Source: CAYQJL01 sp964573295 (lineage in GTDB: Bacteria > Eisenbacteria > RBG-16-71-46 > CAIMUX01 > WJJG01). From it: DNA of 64,000 nucleotides. Numbering within the stretch: position 1 is the stretch's first letter; every line of letters starts with the position of its first letter. The notes under the pieces are model-generated. The model made no database searches. It was given only the letters and a program-made list of their open reading frames with translations, and had not been told where the DNA came from. This document shows, one piece after another, positions 60,277 through 64,000 of the stretch. Both the position numbers and the translations under genes were made by a program. Where the stretch lies: assembly GCA_964573295.1 (NCBI GenBank), contig CAZNJE010000008.1, forward strand, positions 1-64,000, in the 5' to 3' direction.

Positions 60277-60381
60277 ATGACACAACCGGTCATCAAGCCG
60301 GTCATCAAGCCGACCATCGAGCCGACCATCGAGCCGACCATCGAGCCCAGCGGCGCGGCGCCGGCCAAGACTACTCCTTGA
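60277..60381 (+). CDS. Possible 34-residue peptide made of repeats
   Basis: An open frame MTQPVIKPVIKPTIEPTIEP onward is formed by the 12-base repeat in this spacer. There is no strong ribosome-binding site. It may be chance, but the repeat keeps the frame open. Confidence 0.2.
   Translation: MTQPVIKPVIKPTIEPTIEPTIEPSGAAPAKTTP
60285..60348. repeat. 12-bp tandem repeat between the solenoid and cohesin genes
   Basis: Five copies of a 12-base unit, gtcatcaagccg (two) then accatcgagccg (three). Confidence 0.9.
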
Positions 60382-60468
60382 CGGCCGATTCAAAGCGGCG
60401 CTACCATCCGAACCAGATAGTTCGTGGGATTACTGATCGTGAAGCCCTGTCCAGAGAGGAGGCACCGG

Positions 60469-62913
60469 ATGTCCCGCCCGCGTGATCCCGCACGATCCGT
60501 CGGCACCCGTGCATGTGGCACACCAGGCCGTGCGCTTGTCTTGCTCGTCGTTCTATCAGCCTTGGCTGGTCTGATCGGTTCGGGCAGCCTGGCGGAAGCC
60601 GCGGCGAATGCCGGGCCGGCAGGTCCGATATCCGGGTTGGCAGGTCCCGCGCGTCCCGGCGTGTCGGGCGCGTTCGACCGCGAGGTGCGCCAAATCTACC
60701 TCGCACCCGAGGAGGCGTTCCTTTCGGACAGCGCCGGGTTCGACAGCGCCCGGGTCGAGATCTTGCTCGACGACAATCAGACAACCGAGGCCGGCATCCG
60801 AGGATTCCACCTCCAGATCACCTATCCGGCCGACCTCGTTGAAGTCACCGCGGTCTTGCCCGGTTCGCTTCTGGCGGTTCAGGAGCACTATCTGAACCAC
60901 CTCCTGGGGCCCACCGGTGTGCTCCAGATCGATGGGGCCGTGCTCGGCGCCACCGGCGGCATCACGGGCCAGGGCGCCCTGGTCCTGATCGGCTTGACCG
61001 CCGCCACCCCCGAGCCGTCCGATGATTGTGCCCCGATCGACTTCCTGGCTGAGGGCTGCATCCTGCGTGACCCCGAGAACCTGCCCCTGACCTCGGAGTA
61101 TGCCGGCGGCCTGGTCTCCTATGACATCACACCGCCGGAGACGCCGGTTACCAGCAGTCCGACGCACCCGACCGGTGTGCCGGTCTCGGCCGACGATCTC
61201 GAGGTCACCTGGTCGGCAGTACTCGACGCGGGCACGTGTCCATCCGGTGTGAGCGGGTATTATCTACTGCTCGACGCCAGCCCCACCAGCAACCCGGGCC
61301 CGGCCGGCCCGTACGATCACTTCGTGCCTTTCGCGGCCGACTCCTCCGAACATGCGCGCTGGTACCCCAACCTCCCCGACGGCACCTACTACGCGCACGT
61401 GGCTGCCTACGACTCGGTGGGTAACGCCGGCGCGACCGCACACCTGGGGCCGCTCGAGATCGACACCACCGCCCCCGAGAACATAACGGGCCTGCTCGCG
61501 GCGCCCACCGCCAACAGCGATCTCAGCGTGGATCTGGCGTGGACCAATCCGGCCTCCGATTTCGCGGGGCTGAAACTCTTCCGCCACGGCTTCGGGAACT
61601 ACCCCGAATACGATGATCCCCCCGATCCGGGCGGTGAGCCGCCCTGGCCGGCCTCGCCGGCCGAAGCCCTCGCCGAGGGCTGGGATCTCATCTATGACGG
61701 AAATGCCAGCAACTACACGGATGCACCCGACGTCCGTGACTACTACTATTACACGGCCTTCGCGTACGATGCGGCGTTCAACTCCGCCGCCCCGACGTCC
61801 GAGGCTCGTGACAGTTCCCTGGCCTACTGGCTGGGAGATTTCGCGACCGGTGGAACCCACGTGGTCGACATCTACGATGTGCTCGTGTTGAGTCTTGCCT
61901 ACAACACCGCGGAAGGGGACACGGCCTACGACCCGATCTGCGATATCGGTCCCACGGACACCTATGGGCGCTTCGGCCGGCCCCTCACGGACAACCAGGT
62001 CGAATTCGATGACCTGATTCTCCTGGCCAACAACTACGAGAACACGGTACCGCCGGTCCTGGACGGACCCGGGTCATGGGCGGCGGAAGCCGGTATGGGG
62101 ACCTCTACCGTTGCGGCGGCCGGCGTGGTTCCCCCTGCAATCCCGGCCGGCGGCAACGACGCGCAGATGACGGCCCGCCTGGAGCTACGACCGCGAGCGG
62201 ATGACCGGATCGAGGTCCGTGTGCACCTCGCCGGCAATCCGGGTCGCTTGAAGGGGGCCAGCCTGAAGCTGGACTGCGATCCGGACTGGGTGCTGACCGG
62301 CGCAGTCGCTGGAGATCTATGGCAGGAGTCCGGATCGCACTTCTTCTTCGCAGGCCCCGGCGCCGACGGCCTGCTCTGGCTCGACGCCGCCCTGTGGAGC
62401 GGCGTGGTCGAACAGGACGGCTGTCATGCGATCCTCCTGTTCGAGACGCCGCACGCAGCGCCGCACGCGGAGCTGGCGAACGCAACGGGCACCGGGCTGG
62501 CACCCGGCGGCGTAGACGACTTGCTCGAAGCGGTCCGCATCGCCAGCTTCCGCGCACGAGACGATCACAACCGCGAGCTGACCTCGAAGCACATCCCAAC
62601 GATGGAGGTGGCGCTGCCCGATGCGGAGATCGCCATCCCCGCCGGAGATGCGCTGCGACTGCCGGCGGTCTTCACGAGCGAGGCGACGATTCATTTCCGC
62701 CTGACGCAAGCGCAAGAGATCCAGCTCTCAGTTCACGATCTGAACGGACGCGCCCTGGCCCTGCTGGGAGAGGGCGAGCGAACCGCGGGAGCCCACCAGA
62801 TCACCTGGAATGGACGCGACCGCGCAGGGCACGCCGTGCCGCCGGGCGTCTACTTCGTCCGGTTGCAAGCCGCCGCTGACGCGTGGGTCCAGAAGACGAT
62901 CCGGCTACGTTAG
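60469..62913 (+). CDS. Secreted cohesin/dockerin-like protein with FlgD-Ig-like tail
   Basis: An 814-residue exported protein. The ATG at 60469 follows GAGAGGAGG; a signal peptide covers ALVLLVVLSALAGLIGS. Residues about 65-215 look like a cohesin/CBM2-related beta-sandwich (FDSARVEILLDDNQTTEAGI; GFHLQITYPADLVEVTAVLP). Ig/FN3-like domains follow (VDLAWTNPASDFAGLKLFRH), then a dockerin-like pair of Ca-binding turns at about 465-525 (GGTHVVDIYDVLVLSLAYN and DNQVEFDDLILLANNYE). A second cohesin-like sandwich comes next, and a FlgD-Ig-like end (GVYFVRLQAAADAWVQKTIR). Carries both partner-type modules in one chain. Binding partner unknown. Confidence 0.75.
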   Translation: MSRPRDPARSVGTRACGTPGRALVLLVVLSALAGLIGSGSLAEAAANAGPAGPISGLAGPARPGVSGAFDREVRQIYLAPEEAFLSDSAGFDSARVEILLDDNQTTEAGIRGFHLQITYPADLVEVTAVLPGSLLAVQEHYLNHLLGPTGVLQIDGAVLGATGGITGQGALVLIGLTAATPEPSDDCAPIDFLAEGCILRDPENLPLTSEYAGGLVSYDITPPETPVTSSPTHPTGVPVSADDLEVTWSAVLDAGTCPSGVSGYYLLLDASPTSNPGPAGPYDHFVPFAADSSEHARWYPNLPDGTYYAHVAAYDSVGNAGATAHLGPLEIDTTAPENITGLLAAPTANSDLSVDLAWTNPASDFAGLKLFRHGFGNYPEYDDPPDPGGEPPWPASPAEALAEGWDLIYDGNASNYTDAPDVRDYYYYTAFAYDAAFNSAAPTSEARDSSLAYWLGDFATGGTHVVDIYDVLVLSLAYNTAEGDTAYDPICDIGPTDTYGRFGRPLTDNQVEFDDLILLANNYENTVPPVLDGPGSWAAEAGMGTSTVAAAGVVPPAIPAGGNDAQMTARLELRPRADDRIEVRVHLAGNPGRLKGASLKLDCDPDWVLTGAVAGDLWQESGSHFFFAGPGADGLLWLDAALWSGVVEQDGCHAILLFETPHAAPHAELANATGTGLAPGGVDDLLEAVRIASFRARDDHNRELTSKHIPTMEVALPDAEIAIPAGDALRLPAVFTSEATIHFRLTQAQEIQLSVHDLNGRALALLGEGERTAGAHQITWNGRDRAGHAVPPGVYFVRLQAAADAWVQKTIRLR

Positions 62914-62969
62914 TTCCGCAGAACACCGAGGCGTGGCCGCTTTGCGCGGCCCGTCTCCAGGAGGTACCG

Positions 62970-64000
62970 ATGACAGTGCAAGCGATGCGGATGCTCACCG
63001 TTCTCCTCGGCATCTGGGCCCTGCCCGGTCTAGCGTCGGCGGTGGAATTGCACTTCCACCCCGAGACCGTCTATGCCGATTCATCCGAGGTCTTCACCGT
63101 CAGCGTGCTTGCGACCGAGGTCGACAGTCTGGGCGGTTTCACGATCCAGATCACCTATGATCCCGAGCTGCTGGCATTCGTCGACGCCGAACCCGGCGCG
63201 CTCTTCGCCGACTTCTCACCGCCTTACGGCCTCTACTGGTCACTGGACGAGGAACCGGGCGTGGTGGAGGTCGAAGCCTACATCATCCCGGCCGACGAGT
63301 GTGTGGCCGGGCCGGGGGAGATTCTAGATCTGTGGTTCGAGGCCATTGCCAACCGGCAAGAGACCACTCTCCAGATTGCGGAAGCATCGGTGCGCGATTG
63401 CGAAGGATTCCCCATCGAACCCCTCACCACCTACGATGCCCACGTCATCGTGGGCCCGGAAGCAGAACTCTTCTTCGATCCCGACCCGAAGTTCATCTAC
63501 GGCGCCGGTCACACCGGATCGGTCTCCCTCAACGTGGACGACGTGCCCTTCCTGCGTGGATTTCAGGTGCGTCTTTCCTACGATCCCACTGTCGTTGTCT
63601 TCGACTCCGCCTTGGTCGGCGGTTTGCTCGATGATCCCCAGTTGGCCCTATGGTGGCTCGTCGAAGAAGAAGGCGAAGCCCTGATCCGCATCGAGGGTGT
63701 CATTCTGGGCCCAAACCTCTACGTGAACGGGCCCGGCACGCTGGCCGACCTCTTCTTCACCGGCCTGCTGGAGGAGGGCGAAACACCCCTGATCTTCGAG
63801 GAGTGGCACGTGTGGGACGTCGAGACCACCGAGTTCTATCCGGTGGTCGCCGACACGGGCCTCATCATCCTCGACGGGAGTCTGGCCGATGCCGGTGATC
63901 CTCGCGGCGGACTCGATGGGAGCGCTCCGGGAAACGGCGGCGGGGGCGAAGGCGGGCACGGCCCCGGGAGCGGGTCGGGGAGCGACACGGATCCGGCTTC
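62970..64000 (+). CDS. Secreted protein with two cohesin-like domains (3' end missing)
   Basis: A frame of at least 343 codons open to the window edge. CAGGAGGTACCG precedes the ATG, and MLTVLLGIWALPGLASAVEL is a signal peptide. Two cohesin-type domains follow: the first with GGFTIQITYDPELLAFVDAE (about residues 50-70) and the second with RGFQVRLSYDPTVVVFDSAL (about 190-210), each with the PxTVYADSSEVFTV- or GHTGSVSLNVDDV-like lead strand. A Gly/Ser linker at the edge (GGGGEGGHGPGSGSGS) suggests further domains, perhaps a dockerin or a FlgD tail. It is 56 bases after the preceding cohesin-like gene, so they probably share a transcript. Confidence 0.75.
   Translation, partial: MTVQAMRMLTVLLGIWALPGLASAVELHFHPETVYADSSEVFTVSVLATEVDSLGGFTIQITYDPELLAFVDAEPGALFADFSPPYGLYWSLDEEPGVVEVEAYIIPADECVAGPGEILDLWFEAIANRQETTLQIAEASVRDCEGFPIEPLTTYDAHVIVGPEAELFFDPDPKFIYGAGHTGSVSLNVDDVPFLRGFQVRLSYDPTVVVFDSALVGGLLDDPQLALWWLVEEEGEALIRIEGVILGPNLYVNGPGTLADLFFTGLLEEGETPLIFEEWHVWDVETTEFYPVVADTGLIILDGSLADAGDPRGGLDGSAPGNGGGGEGGHGPGSGSGSDTDPA

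Overview
The window looks like a chromosomal piece of a GC-rich, Gram-negative bacterium. An outer membrane is implied by a TolC/RND/adaptor efflux operon, several lipoproteins and many signal peptides. Four secreted proteins end in a FlgD-Ig-like C-terminal domain. A GldA/GldF/GldG/DUF4340 ABC set, TPR membrane proteins, cohesin/dockerin-like proteins and a CC..C..C cysteine motif are also present. Together these suggest the FCB side of the tree, perhaps an uncultured lineage such as Eisenbacteria or Krumholzibacteriota. That placement is inference; no rRNA or tRNA gene was seen. The sequence is a draft scaffold with one 100-N gap (49307-49406).

Layout. 1-1.75 kb: C-terminal part of a CHAT (caspase-like) protein. 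1.8-11.5 kb, all minus strand: TolC, adaptor and RND pump (4-bp overlaps), a GPP34-family protein, an alpha/beta-hydrolase lipoprotein and a small secreted FlgD-tail protein. 11.5-13.9 kb: a gene-poor accessory stretch with a BrnT/BrnA toxin-antitoxin pair, inverted repeats and a truncated paralogue of the hydrolase. 13.9-18.5 kb, minus: a complete TRAP transporter with TatT, DctP, DctQ and DctM. 18.8-25.4 kb, plus: a GT-C-like membrane protein, then the Gld-type ABC operon behind a strong sigma70-like promoter. 25.5-31 kb, minus: a degenerate receiver protein, RseP site-2 protease, a YugP-type zinc peptidase and a polytopic TPR protein. 31.3-39.9 kb: a secreted M28 peptidase and an exported TPR-CHAT protein (plus strand), convergent with a zinc-finger anti-sigma factor and an ECF sigma factor (minus). 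40.3-49.7 kb: a large secreted FlgD-tail protein and a very large hybrid histidine kinase broken by the gap. 49.8-57.4 kb: AsnRS, transketolase, a GNAT-Nudix remnant, a small secreted protein and family B DNA polymerase. 57.6-64 kb: a PDZ plus D/Y-repeat protein and two cohesin-like secreted proteins, the last running off the window.

The most interesting locus is TPR-CHAT / transmembrane anti-sigma / ECF sigma at 34.3-39.9 kb. It recalls the TPR-CHAT protease that controls a sigma factor in type III-E CRISPR systems, but here there is no CRISPR, and the protease and the target domain both appear to be outside the inner membrane. A second theme is the abundance of short tandem repeats (9-36 bp units), often at gene starts, gene ends and stop codons, inside signal peptides, or as linkers in catalytic proteins. 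The assembly gap itself lies in such a repeat.
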